From Arthrobacter sp. SLBN-112 (GTDB lineage Bacteria > Actinomycetota > Actinomycetes > Actinomycetales > Micrococcaceae), in assembly GCF_030944625.1 (NCBI RefSeq), contig NZ_JAUSXY010000001.1:310001-374000 (forward strand): DNA of 64,000 nt, written 5' to 3'. Shown piece by piece: positions 21,959-29,984 of the stretch; positions within the stretch are counted from its first letter, which is position 1; the number at the start of each line of letters is the position of its first letter. The translations under genes and the position numbers were made by a program. The notes beneath the pieces are model-generated. The model ran no database searches and had not been told where the DNA came from. It was given only the letters and a program-made list of their open reading frames with translations.

Positions 21959-22696
21959 TTAGGGAATGAGTTCCTGAAGGTCGTTGACCACCAGGGTGGC
22001 GCCGGCATCCAGGAGCGTCTGCCGGCCGGCACCGCGGTCCACCCCAATGACGGAGTGGAACGATCCGGCCCGTCCGGCCTGCACGCCGGACACGGCGTCT
22101 TCCACCACCACGCACTCCGCACTGGAGAGGTCCAGCAGTTTCGCGGCGTATTTGTAGGTGGCCGGGCTCGGTTTGCCGGGCAGGCCCTGCTCCGCGGCCA
22201 CCACGCCGTCCACCACCACGGGGAAGTGGTGGCTGAGCCCGGCCGCCTGCAGGACAGCGGGCGCGTTCCGGGAGGATGAGACGACGGCGACCTTGAGTCC
22301 CTGCGCGAGCACCGCTTCCAGGAACCGCACCGAGCCTTCGAACGGTTCGACGCCGGCGCTGACGATGTCGTTGAAGAGCTTGTTCTTCCGGTTGCCCAGG
22401 CCGTGGACCGTTTCGTGGGCGGGGTCGTCGTCGAGCGGGCCTTCGGGCAGCGTGATTCCGCGGGATGAAAGGAAGTCCCGCACCCCGTCAAAACGGGGCT
22501 TGCCGTCGATGTGGTCGAAGTAGTCGCTTTCGCGGTACCCGGGAACGTCCGGATGGGAGGCCAGGTAGCCGTCGAACAGTTCCTGCCAGGCGCGCTCGTG
22601 CACGGTGGCCGTGGGCGTCAGTACTCCGTCGAGGTCGAACAGGATTGCGGCGGCGCCGGTCCAGTCGGTGGTCCCGGGCGACGTGTGGTGTGTCAT
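21959..22696 (-). CDS. Beta-phosphoglucomutase family HAD hydrolase
   Basis: 245 aa HAD-superfamily protein. Would convert beta-glucose 1-phosphate, the GH65 product, to glucose 6-phosphate. Motifs in order: FDLDGVLTPT (Asp 21 and Asp 23), the helical cap with VHERAWQELFDGYLA and FDHIDGKPRFDGV, VVSSSRNAP, GLPGKPSPATY (Lys) and VVVEDAVSGVQAGRAG. It is the first gene of a two-gene leftward unit with GH65 (137 bp gap) and lies downstream of a LacI-type operator/promoter at 22827-22856. Confidence 0.9.
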   Translation of the reverse strand: MTHHTSPGTTDWTGAAAILFDLDGVLTPTATVHERAWQELFDGYLASHPDVPGYRESDYFDHIDGKPRFDGVRDFLSSRGITLPEGPLDDDPAHETVHGLGNRKNKLFNDIVSAGVEPFEGSVRFLEAVLAQGLKVAVVSSSRNAPAVLQAAGLSHHFPVVVDGVVAAEQGLPGKPSPATYKYAAKLLDLSSAECVVVEDAVSGVQAGRAGSFHSVIGVDRGAGRQTLLDAGATLVVNDLQELIP

Positions 22697-22826
22697 CAGC
22701 GGTGCGGTGTCCTTTCAGTCTGCGGACAGCCGGCCCCGCCGGTGCGGCCACAGGAGACTCCTGTGCTCAAGCGCACAGCAGCATCTCCGTGTCCGCCCAC
22801 TGCAGGACCGATCATGGCCACAGACG

Positions 22827-22856
22827 AGTGTAAGCGCTTGCAAATTTGACTGGCAA
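22827..22856 (-). promoter_or_regulatory. Promoter with LacI/CcpA-type operator upstream of the mutase-GH65 pair
   Basis: On the minus strand TTGCCA, 18 bp, TACACT makes a plausible -35/-10 pair. Inside it (22829-22842) lies TGTAAGCGCTTGCA, a near-perfect palindrome that fits the cre/LacI-family consensus TGNAANCGNTNNCA. The operator overlaps spacer and -10, so binding should repress. No LacI-family gene lies in the window. Confidence 0.7.
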
Positions 22857-22893
22857 CTGTTTTTTCTGCGCGCCGGCAGCATCCGCCTAAGGT

Positions 22894-23511
22894 TCAGCGC
22901 AGCACGTAGTGACGCAGGAAGGCACTGACGTCAACCATCTCGGCCTTGGACATGGCGTGACCCATGCCCGGGTAGGTCCGGGCCGTCAGCAACGTGTTCT
23001 CCGCCAGCCATTCGGCGGTGTAGGCGGTGGCGTCTTCGTTGATTACCAGGTCTGCCTTGTCCCGCCCCCAGAAGAAGGGCTTCTTGGTCTCGAAGGAGTC
23101 CATGGTGGACAGGAGTTCGTTGTTGAGCACGAACCCGGACAGTCCAACGACGGCTTTGTAGTCGTCAGGGTGCAGCCGCAGGAGCGTGGTCGCCATCGCC
23201 ATCCCCTGGGAATAGCCCACCAGGGTGACGCTGCTGTGCTGGTCCCTGACCGAACTGATCCAGGCCCGCACGGAGGTGGCGGCGGAGATGACGTCCGCGA
23301 AGTCGTTGGCCAGGAAATAGTCCAGCAGGAACCATCCCCAGTGGTCGCCAATGGGCATGGGAGCACGCAGCGCGGCGAAGGTGAACTCCCGGGGCAGGTG
23401 CTCGAAGAGGCGCACCATCCGGGACTCGTCCGTGCCGTAGCCATGCATCATCACCAGCAAGGGCGTACCGGCGCGCAGCTTTTCGGGTTTGGACCACACT
23501 ACTGTTTCCAC
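22894..23511 (-). CDS. Alpha/beta-hydrolase, phospholipase/carboxylesterase family
   Basis: 205 aa. Small serine esterase of the YpfH/carboxylesterase-II type: LLVMMHGYGTDESRMVRL (oxyanion region), FAALRAPMPIGDHWGWF, nucleophile elbow VTLVGYSQGMAMATTLL and the C-terminal His in YPGMGHAMSK. An ATG ten codons upstream (23541) is in frame, but GTG 23511 is preferred: TACGCT stands 6 nt before it, the same leaderless spacing as several neighbours, and homologues usually begin with this E-T-V-V-W stretch. Substrate unknown. Confidence 0.82.
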   Translation of the reverse strand: METVVWSKPEKLRAGTPLLVMMHGYGTDESRMVRLFEHLPREFTFAALRAPMPIGDHWGWFLLDYFLANDFADVISAATSVRAWISSVRDQHSSVTLVGYSQGMAMATTLLRLHPDDYKAVVGLSGFVLNNELLSTMDSFETKKPFFWGRDKADLVINEDATAYTAEWLAENTLLTARTYPGMGHAMSKAEMVDVSAFLRHYVLR

Positions 23512-23517
23512 CGGACC

Positions 23518-23523
23518 AGCGTA
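23518..23523 (-). promoter_or_regulatory. -10 box (TACGCT) of a leaderless transcript
   Basis: TACGCT, 6 nt, then GTG 23511. It decides the esterase start against the upstream ATG. Confidence 0.4.
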
Positions 23524-23683
23524 GCGACGCAAGCACGCCATCCCGGCAGGGTGATTGAATCCGGTACCGCCGGGAGGTAGCGTGTCGCCTGACAGACAGC
23601 ATGCTTAGCAGTGGCACCATACGTAACACTTTCCCGTAACGCCATACCAGTGCCGCACTGGACGCGGCCATAAGGAGCACGTC

Positions 23684-23941
23684 ATGAGAATCGGCTCGTC
23701 AATCTTCCTCATCGCCCTCGGCGCCATCCTTGCCTGGGCCGTGGCTCCGGGACTGATCCCCTTCGTGGACCAGCAGCTGGTGGGCTACATCCTGATCGCC
23801 GTGGGCGTGATCGGCCTGATCGCCTCGCTGATCCTGGCCTCCCCCGGCCGGAGCCGCCGCGTCAGCGAGTCCCGTTCGGTCATCGATCCCAACACGGGCG
23901 AGCGCATCACCCGCAACGAAACGCGAGACGGCGGCATCTAA
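23684..23941 (+). CDS. Small two-helix membrane protein, DUF6458-like
   Basis: 85 aa. Two hydrophobic segments (SSIFLIALGAILAWAVAPGL and LVGYILIAVGVIGLIASLIL) are followed by a charged tail (RSRRVSESRSVIDPNTGER). The layout matches the actinobacterial DUF6458 family; function unknown. AAGGAG lies 6 nt before the ATG, and a strong hairpin follows at 23990-24031, so it is a single-gene unit. Confidence 0.75.
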   Translation: MRIGSSIFLIALGAILAWAVAPGLIPFVDQQLVGYILIAVGVIGLIASLILASPGRSRRVSESRSVIDPNTGERITRNETRDGGI

Positions 23942-23989
23942 GCAAAAGCGGAACGCGGGACCCAGAGCCCGGAGAACAGCCATGAACCC

Positions 23990-24031
23990 GGAAGGCCGGG
24001 CTGGACCACCACACGTCCAGCCCGGCCTTCC
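23990..24031 (+). terminator. Hairpin terminator after the small membrane protein gene
   Basis: Perfect 17-bp arms GGAAGGCCGGGCTGGAC and GTCCAGCCCGGCCTTCC with an 8-nt loop, followed by CGTTTCTG. Confidence 0.7.
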
Positions 24032-24082
24032 CGTTTCTGAGGAAGCTCTTCGAACCCGGATTTTGTTTCGTGTGGGTTTCCA

Positions 24083-24112
24083 TTGACAAACCAACATAAC
24101 CAAAGATAAAGT
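24083..24112 (+). promoter_or_regulatory. Probable promoter of the fructose operon
   Basis: TTGACA at 24083 with an A/T-rich stretch CCAACATAACCAAAGATAAA; the -10 is GATAAA (16-bp spacer) or TAAAGT (18-bp spacer). It is the most A/T-rich piece nearby. CAACAT occurs twice (about 24092 and 24122) and could be part of the regulator site. Confidence 0.55.
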
Positions 24113-24171
24113 CAAGTAACTCAACATCAATGTGATGCCAGTCACGCAGGAACCTACGCAACGGAGGGTAA

Positions 24172-24978
24172 GTGTTCGCCGAAGAGCGCCAGCAAAAGAT
24201 TGCCGAGCTTGTCGCCGGCAACGGCCGGGTCAGCGTGACCCTGCTGGCTGAGCGCTTCCGCATCACTACCGAAACCGTGCGCAGGGACCTCGCCGCCTTG
24301 GAGAACGCGGGCACCGTCCGCCGCGTCCATGGCGGCGCCGTGGCTGCCGACCGCTTCAGCACCACCGAAGAAAGCGTCACCGAGCGCGCCATCCAGCGGC
24401 CGGACCAGAAGATCCGCATCGCAGAAGCCGCACTCGCGCTGATCCCACGGAACTCGCCGGCCAGCGTCCTGATGGACGGCGGCACCACCACCGAGGTGCT
24501 CGCGGACATGCTGGCGCGGCGCACCGCCGTCGAACCGTTCGACGGAACCGGCCCGCACCACGAACTGGTGGTCATCACCCATGCTGTCCCCATCGCCAGC
24601 AAGCTCTCCAACGTTCCCGGCGTTGCCCTGCAAATCCTGGGCGGGCGGGTCCGCGGAATCACCCAGGTGGCCGTGGGCCAGGCAACGGTGGACTCCGCCT
24701 CCCGCATCCGCCCCGACATAGCCTTCATTGGCACCAACGGCATCCACGCCACTTTTGGCGTCAGCACTCCCGATCCTGAAGAAGCCGCCGTCAAGGCAGC
24801 CTTCGTCCAATCGGCACGCCGCATTGTGGTGCTGGCCGATTCCTCCAAGCTGGACACGGAAACCCTGGTCCAGTTCGCCTCCCTGAAAGATCTGGACACC
24901 TTGATCACAGACAGTGAACCCGGGCCGGAACTCGCGGCCGCCCTGGAAGACGCCGGCGTAGACGTGGTGGTCGCATGA
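24172..24978 (+). CDS. DeoR/GlpR-family transcriptional regulator of the fructose operon
   Basis: 268 aa. DeoR helix-turn-helix at residues 1-60 (EERQQKIAELVAGNGRVSVT, TTETVRRDLAALENAGTVRR, HGGA), followed by the sugar-phosphate sensing domain (VLMDGGTTTEVLADML, FIGTNGIHATFGVSTPD, VVLADSSKLDTETLVQFA). The GTG start has GGAGGG upstream. It overlaps fruK by 4 nt (ATGA), so it is the first gene of a fruR-K-A-ptsH type operon and presumably responds to fructose 1-phosphate. Confidence 0.92.
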   Translation: MFAEERQQKIAELVAGNGRVSVTLLAERFRITTETVRRDLAALENAGTVRRVHGGAVAADRFSTTEESVTERAIQRPDQKIRIAEAALALIPRNSPASVLMDGGTTTEVLADMLARRTAVEPFDGTGPHHELVVITHAVPIASKLSNVPGVALQILGGRVRGITQVAVGQATVDSASRIRPDIAFIGTNGIHATFGVSTPDPEEAAVKAAFVQSARRIVVLADSSKLDTETLVQFASLKDLDTLITDSEPGPELAAALEDAGVDVVVA

Positions 24979-25997
24979 TTGTCACCTTCACGGCCAACCC
25001 CAGCCTTGACCGCACCGTTGCCCTGCCCGGCCCGCTGGCCCGCGGTGAGGTGCAGCGTGCCGTCTCCGTCCGGCAGGAGTCCGGCGGCAAGGGAGTGAAT
25101 GTCTCCCGCGCCCTGGTGGCATCCGGCCTCGAGTCCCTGGCCGTCCTCCCTGGAGCAGACAGCGATCCCGTCCTCGCCGGCCTGCGCGAGCAGGCGGTGC
25201 CGTTCGTGTCCCTGCCCATCGACGAGCCGCTGCGGACCAATGTGGCGCTCACCGAACCCGGCGGCGTGACCACCAAGATCAACGAACCCGGGCCCGTCCT
25301 GGCGGCAGACCAGCAGGAAGCGCTCATCAAGCTGCTGCTGGAAAGCTCGCGCGGCGCCAGCTGGGTGGTCCTGGCCGGCTCGCTGCCGCCTGGATTCCCG
25401 GACAACTTCTACGCCATGGTGGCCCGTCGGATCAGGGAGGCAGGCAATGGCACTGCGCCCCTGATCGCCGTCGACTCCTCCGGGGCGCCCCTGGCCGCTT
25501 CCCTGACCGACGCCGGAACGTCCGACGACGGCACGGGCAGCGGCGCAACAACCCCAGGTTCCGGGAAACCGGACCTCCTCAAACCCAACGCCGAAGAACT
25601 GGCTGAGCTGGCCGCAGCCGCGGGTTTTGCCCCGGCCACCGGAGACGAGCTGGAAGCGGACCCGGCTGCTGCCGCAGCCGCCGCAGCCGCCGTCGTTCGC
25701 TCCGGCGTGGGTGCTGTGCTGGCAACTCTCGGTTCCAAGGGAGCTGTCCTTGTAACGGCCGACGGCGCGTGGCTGGCCACGCACCCGCCGGTCGCCGCAG
25801 TCAGCACGGTGGGCGCGGGCGACTCCGCGCTGGCCGGCTACCTGCTCGCCCACGGCCGGGGATCCGCCCCGGCCGACTGCCTTCGTCAGGCGGTGGCCCA
25901 CGGTGCCGCCGCTGCCTCGCTGCCGGGTTCCACTGTTCCGGCAGTACACCAAACCACCCCGGATGCCGTAATCATCACGGCCCTTCGAAAGGATTGA
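24975..25997 (+). CDS. fruK: 1-phosphofructokinase (PfkB family)
   Basis: 340 aa. Phosphorylates fructose 1-phosphate, the PTS product, to fructose 1,6-bisphosphate. PfkB marks: TFTANPSLDRTV, RQESGGKGVNVSRALVASG, LKPNAEELAELAAAAGF and the catalytic GAGDSALAGYL. There is an extra Gly/Thr/Ser-rich insert at about residues 182-197 (GTSDDGTGSGATTPGSG) and an Ala-rich helix that make it longer than the usual 310-320 aa. Coupled to the regulator upstream and to the PTS gene 2 nt downstream. Confidence 0.94.
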   Translation: MIVTFTANPSLDRTVALPGPLARGEVQRAVSVRQESGGKGVNVSRALVASGLESLAVLPGADSDPVLAGLREQAVPFVSLPIDEPLRTNVALTEPGGVTTKINEPGPVLAADQQEALIKLLLESSRGASWVVLAGSLPPGFPDNFYAMVARRIREAGNGTAPLIAVDSSGAPLAASLTDAGTSDDGTGSGATTPGSGKPDLLKPNAEELAELAAAAGFAPATGDELEADPAAAAAAAAAVVRSGVGAVLATLGSKGAVLVTADGAWLATHPPVAAVSTVGAGDSALAGYLLAHGRGSAPADCLRQAVAHGAAAASLPGSTVPAVHQTTPDAVIITALRKD

Positions 25998-25999
25998 CA

Positions 26000-28099
26000 G
26001 TGACTCAGCTCATCACCACGGAACTGGTCGAGCTCGACCAGAACCTGGGTAACGCGCCCGAAGCGGTGATCCGGCATCTGGCAAGCAAGGTAGCTGCCGC
26101 CGGACGCGCCACAGAAGTCGAAGGCCTCTTCGCCGATGCCTTCGCCCGCGAGCAGGAAACCGCCACCGGCATCCCCGGCGGCATCGCCATCCCGCACTGC
26201 CGCTCGGCCGCCGTCACGGTTCCCACCCTGGCCATGGCCCGCCTGGACCCGAAGGTGGACTTCGGCGCCAAGGACGGCCCGGCGGACCTGGTGTTCTTCA
26301 TCGCCGCCCCGGACGGCGCTGACCAGGAGCACCTGAAGCTGCTCTCCAAACTGGCCCGCTCCCTGATCAAGAAGGACTTCACGGCCGCGCTGCGCAACGC
26401 CGCTTCCGAGGCAGAGATCGTGGAACTCGTCGAAGGTGCCTTGACGGACAAGCCTGCCGCGCACGCTGCCGCTCCCGTGGCGGATGCAGTTCCGGTGGCT
26501 GCCGGCGTTGGCGCAGCGGGCGCCGCCGGCTCCGCTTCCGGCGCTCCCGCCACCGGTGCCGCAGGCTCAGGCGGACGCGGCCCCAAGCGCCTCGTAGCCG
26601 TGACGGCCTGCCCCACCGGCATCGCCCACACTTACATGGCAGCCGATTCCCTCGTGGCGGCTGCCCGGGAAATGGGCGTGGACCTGCAGGTGGAGACCCA
26701 GGGCTCATCCGGTGCCAAGGCATTGGACCCCGCCGTCATCGCCGCCGCGGACGCCGTGATCTTCGCGGTCGACGTGGACGTGCGCGGGAAGGAGCGTTTT
26801 GCCGGCAAACCCGTCATCAACGCCCCCGTGAAGCGCGGCATCGACGAACCGGACAAGATGGTCCAGGAAGCGCTCGCCGCAGCCGACAACCCGCACGCCC
26901 GCCGCGTCCCGCACTTCGGTGCCGAGGAACAGGCCGAACACGAAGCCGAGGAGAGGGGCGAGCACATCGGGCAGAAGCTGAAGAAGGCCCTGCTCACCGG
27001 TGTCAGCTACATGATTCCGTTCGTGGCAGGTGGCGGCCTCCTGATCGCCCTTGGCTTCCTCATGGGCGGCTACCTGATCACCAAATACGCGGACAATATC
27101 GTTGTCCAGAACAGCCTCTTCAACCTGCCTACCGAGTTCCCTGACAACGCGTGGGGTCCGCTGGGCGCCTACCTGGGCGCGGTGCTGTTCAAGATCGGTG
27201 CCCTTTCGCTGGGCTTCCTGGTCCCGGCGCTGGCCGGCTACATCGCCTACGCGATCGCTGACCGGCCGGGTATCGCCCCCGGTTTCGTCGCCGGAGCCGT
27301 GGCCGGCTTCATGGGAGCCGGCTTCCTCGGCGGTATCGTCGGCGGCCTGCTCGCCGGTTACATCGCCCACATGGTGGGCCGCCTGCAGGTAGCCCGCTGG
27401 CTGCGTGGCCTGATGCCCGTGGTGATCATCCCGCTGCTGGCATCGCTGGTGGCGTCCGGCCTGATGTTCCTGATCCTGGGCGGCCCGATCGTGGCCATCA
27501 CCAAGGGCCTGAACGCCTGGTTGTCCGGCCTGACCGGTGCCGGCGCCATCGCGCTCGGCGTGATCCTGGGCCTGATGATGTGCTTCGACCTCGGCGGCCC
27601 GGTCAACAAGGTTGCCTACTCCTTCGCCGTCGCCGGCCTGGGTGCGGCTACCATCGACAACCAGGCGCCCTGGCAGATCATGGCAGCGGTCATGGCCTCC
27701 GGCATGGTTCCCCCGCTGGCCATGGCGCTGGCGTCAACGGTCCTGAACAAGAAGCTCTTCAGCCTCGCGGAGCAGGAAAACGGCAAGGCCGCCTGGTTGC
27801 TGGGGGCGTCCTTCATCTCCGAAGGTGCCATCCCGTTCGCCGCGGCCGATCCCCTGCGCGTCATCCCCGCCAGCATGCTGGGCGGCGCGGTGACCGGAGC
27901 CATCTCGATGGCGGCAGGCGTCGGATCCAAGGCACCGCACGGCGGCATCTTCGTCTTCTTCGCCATCGACAACTTCGTGATGTTCGTCGTCTCGATCGTG
28001 GTGGGTACGGTAGTTACGGCCCTGTCGGTGATCGCTCTCAAACGCTGGGCAGTCAAGAAGACCGTTGATACGGTTGAACCGGTTCCCGTGACCGTCTAA
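26000..28099 (+). CDS. fruA: PTS fructose transporter, fused IIA-IIB-IIC
   Basis: 699 aa from GTG 26000, with AAAGGA overlapping the fruK stop. Takes up fructose and forms fructose 1-phosphate. IIA at residues 1-150 (phospho-His 66 in IAIPHCRS), an Ala/Gly/Pro linker at about 152-193, IIB at about 197-295 (phospho-Cys 204 in VAVTACPTGIAHTYMAADS), and IIC at about 320-690 with about nine membrane segments (SYMIPFVAGGGLLIALGFLM, CFDLGGPVNKVAYSFA, ISEGAIPFAAADP). The frame is open another 77 codons upstream, but that part is antisense-like noise over fruK. Confidence 0.96.
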   Translation: MTQLITTELVELDQNLGNAPEAVIRHLASKVAAAGRATEVEGLFADAFAREQETATGIPGGIAIPHCRSAAVTVPTLAMARLDPKVDFGAKDGPADLVFFIAAPDGADQEHLKLLSKLARSLIKKDFTAALRNAASEAEIVELVEGALTDKPAAHAAAPVADAVPVAAGVGAAGAAGSASGAPATGAAGSGGRGPKRLVAVTACPTGIAHTYMAADSLVAAAREMGVDLQVETQGSSGAKALDPAVIAAADAVIFAVDVDVRGKERFAGKPVINAPVKRGIDEPDKMVQEALAAADNPHARRVPHFGAEEQAEHEAEERGEHIGQKLKKALLTGVSYMIPFVAGGGLLIALGFLMGGYLITKYADNIVVQNSLFNLPTEFPDNAWGPLGAYLGAVLFKIGALSLGFLVPALAGYIAYAIADRPGIAPGFVAGAVAGFMGAGFLGGIVGGLLAGYIAHMVGRLQVARWLRGLMPVVIIPLLASLVASGLMFLILGGPIVAITKGLNAWLSGLTGAGAIALGVILGLMMCFDLGGPVNKVAYSFAVAGLGAATIDNQAPWQIMAAVMASGMVPPLAMALASTVLNKKLFSLAEQENGKAAWLLGASFISEGAIPFAAADPLRVIPASMLGGAVTGAISMAAGVGSKAPHGGIFVFFAIDNFVMFVVSIVVGTVVTALSVIALKRWAVKKTVDTVEPVPVTV

Positions 28100-28166
28100 G
28101 CCGGCCCCGACCCACCTATCCTCCCGGCGCTGAACCGTCAGCACGCCGAACGACTAAGGAGCAACA

Positions 28167-28445
28167 ATGCCAGAACGCACCGCAACCGTCGCCAGTCGAG
28201 TGGGCCTGCACGCACGCCCCGCCGCCATCTTCGCTGAGGCGGCAGGCGAGTTCGAACTGGAGATCACCATCGCCCGTGAAGGGGAGCCGGCAGACGAGGC
28301 GATGGATGCCGCCAGCATCCTGTCCCTCATGAGCCTGGGCGCCTCGCACGGCGACGTAGTGGTCCTCCGCGCCGAAGGCGCCGGTGCGGACGACGCCCTG
28401 GAGCGCCTGGTGCAGATCCTGGAAACGGATCACGACGCCGAGTAG
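28167..28445 (+). CDS. ptsH: Phosphocarrier protein HPr
   Basis: 92 aa. Passes phosphate from enzyme I to IIA. The active site SRVGLHARPAAIFAEAA has His 15; the region equivalent to the Ser-46 site reads DAASILSLMSLGA. AAGGAG precedes the ATG and a strong hairpin follows, so it ends the fructose operon. No enzyme I gene is present in the window. Confidence 0.96.
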   Translation: MPERTATVASRVGLHARPAAIFAEAAGEFELEITIAREGEPADEAMDAASILSLMSLGASHGDVVVLRAEGAGADDALERLVQILETDHDAE

Positions 28446-28475
28446 CAGCCATGCTGCCTTGCAGCACACAGCCGG

Positions 28476-28522
28476 CGGCCGCCGTCGGGCTTCCCCAGGG
28501 GAACGCCCGACGGCGGCCGTTT
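28476..28522 (+). terminator. Rho-independent terminator of the fructose operon
   Basis: Arms CGGCCGCCGTCGGGC and GCCCGACGGCGGCCG (15 bp) around TTCCCCAGGGGAAC, followed by TTTGG. Confidence 0.75.
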
Positions 28523-28560
28523 GGCTTTCAGCGTCAAGCCTCCTTCGGGAGGCCTGGCGG

Positions 28561-29835
28561 TCAGCCCCGTTCGGCGATGGCCTTCACGTCAGCAACCAGC
28601 TTGTCCCACATCGCCCGGGAGTGCGCTGCGGCTTCTTCGCTGGGGTTGTTGTCCTGGGCCAGCGTCAGCCTCGTGGCGCCGCCCTGGTCCTCCAGGGTCC
28701 ATTCGAGCGTGTGGTAGTTCCCGGGTTCATCCGGCTGGCCGGACAACGGGCTGAAGTGGGTGTGGACCAGTTTCCGCCCCGGTTCAACGGCGAGGATCTC
28801 ACCCTTGTCCTGGTAGGGCTTCCCTTCCCATTCGCCGTGCCAGATGATGGGGCTGCCAACGTTCCAGTCGGTCTGCAGGGTGGCTCCGAACATGAACTCC
28901 TTCACCGCCGCGGGGTCGGTGATCACCTCCCACACTTGTTCGGGCGTGGCGTCGATGGTGGTAACGGATGTTGCCACATGGTTTCCGGTCATGCTCAAGG
29001 CCTTTCTCGCCGTGAAGATCAGATATTCCCATTCCATCTGGAACGGGACGTCGCCGTGCGCGTCCCCGTAGGAGTCGGCCAGGTCCGTGAGGGCCTGGTC
29101 CAGGGCTTTGACCTTGTCCCGGTCATCGGCCAGTGATTTGTACACGGAGATCATGGGGCCGTAGTGCGATTTGAAGTACCTGACGAAGTCCGCCGGCTGG
29201 TGGAAGCTCCGGACGGCCAGGTTCTGCTTCCTGGTGCGGATACTGCCGGCCCTGTCCCCCAGCAGTTCGCGGACGTGTTGCTCGCTCCCCCACAGCGTGG
29301 CGGGCTGCGCACCCGGCGGGGGCGGCGGCGCGAACGGACCCAGGGCGGCAAACAACTGCCCGACGAATCCTTCCGGCGTCCAGCAGAGCAGCCCGATGGT
29401 GCCTCCCCGTTTGCAGACCCGGAGCAGTTCGTCGGCGGCTGCCTGGTGGCGCGGAGCGAACATCACTCCGATGCAGCTCATGACGGTGTCGAACTCTTCA
29501 TCGCCGAAGGGCAGGGCTTCGGCGTCGGCTTCCTGCCAGTCGAGGGTGACGCCCCGGTTCGCTGCCTCCCGCCGTCCTGCGTCGAAGAGTTCGGGTGTGA
29601 GGTCGCCGGCCACTACTTTGGCACCCATCATGGCCGCAGGGATGGCTGCGTTGCCGGTTCCTGCCGCAACATCGAGGACGCGTTGCCGCGGGTTGATGCC
29701 GCACGCCTCCACCAGCACCGCGCCCAGTTCCAGGAGCATTTCGTCGGCGAGCGCCGGGTAGTCCCCTGATGCCCACATGGCCCGGTGTTTGGCCTTGAGT
29801 TGCCGGTCCGCCTCCGCGGCGGCCTGATCGTTCAT
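28561..29835 (-). CDS. Fused SAM-dependent methyltransferase and SRPBCC (AHSA1-like) protein
   Basis: 424 aa from ATG 29835, which has AAAAGGGG upstream. Residues 1 to about 280 are a class I methyltransferase: motif I RVLDVAAGTGNAAIPAAMM, VVAGDLTPELFDAG, DAEALPFGDEEFDTVMSCIG, RVCKRGGTIGLLCWTPEGF. Residues about 285-424 are an SRPBCC fold: TTIDATPEQVWEVITDPAAV, HGEWEGKPYQDKGEILAVEP, TLEWTLEDQGGATRLTLAQD. These are normally separate genes. At the joint the second domain begins with a Met-Thr-Gly stretch written ATGACCGG, where an overlapping ATGA start/stop would be usual. Fusion may be real or due to an indel. Substrate unknown. Confidence 0.82.
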   Translation of the reverse strand: MNDQAAAEADRQLKAKHRAMWASGDYPALADEMLLELGAVLVEACGINPRQRVLDVAAGTGNAAIPAAMMGAKVVAGDLTPELFDAGRREAANRGVTLDWQEADAEALPFGDEEFDTVMSCIGVMFAPRHQAAADELLRVCKRGGTIGLLCWTPEGFVGQLFAALGPFAPPPPPGAQPATLWGSEQHVRELLGDRAGSIRTRKQNLAVRSFHQPADFVRYFKSHYGPMISVYKSLADDRDKVKALDQALTDLADSYGDAHGDVPFQMEWEYLIFTARKALSMTGNHVATSVTTIDATPEQVWEVITDPAAVKEFMFGATLQTDWNVGSPIIWHGEWEGKPYQDKGEILAVEPGRKLVHTHFSPLSGQPDEPGNYHTLEWTLEDQGGATRLTLAQDNNPSEEAAAHSRAMWDKLVADVKAIAERG

Positions 29836-29984
29836 GTCCGCGCCCCTTTTCGTGTCCGTTCCCACGGGTCCGTTCCCAATAGGTGACAGCACGCTGTTGG
29901 CACAGCGGAGGCTGCGATGCGACTCATTGTGGACGCCATGGCGGCCTCTGTAAAGGCACAGCAGCTGTTCCGGCCCGGACAGTG

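Noticed and set aside
25769..25999. 77-codon upstream extension of the PTS gene
   Set aside because: Lies over the fruK 3' end with odd composition; GTG 26000 has a ribosome site and gives a normal IIA start.
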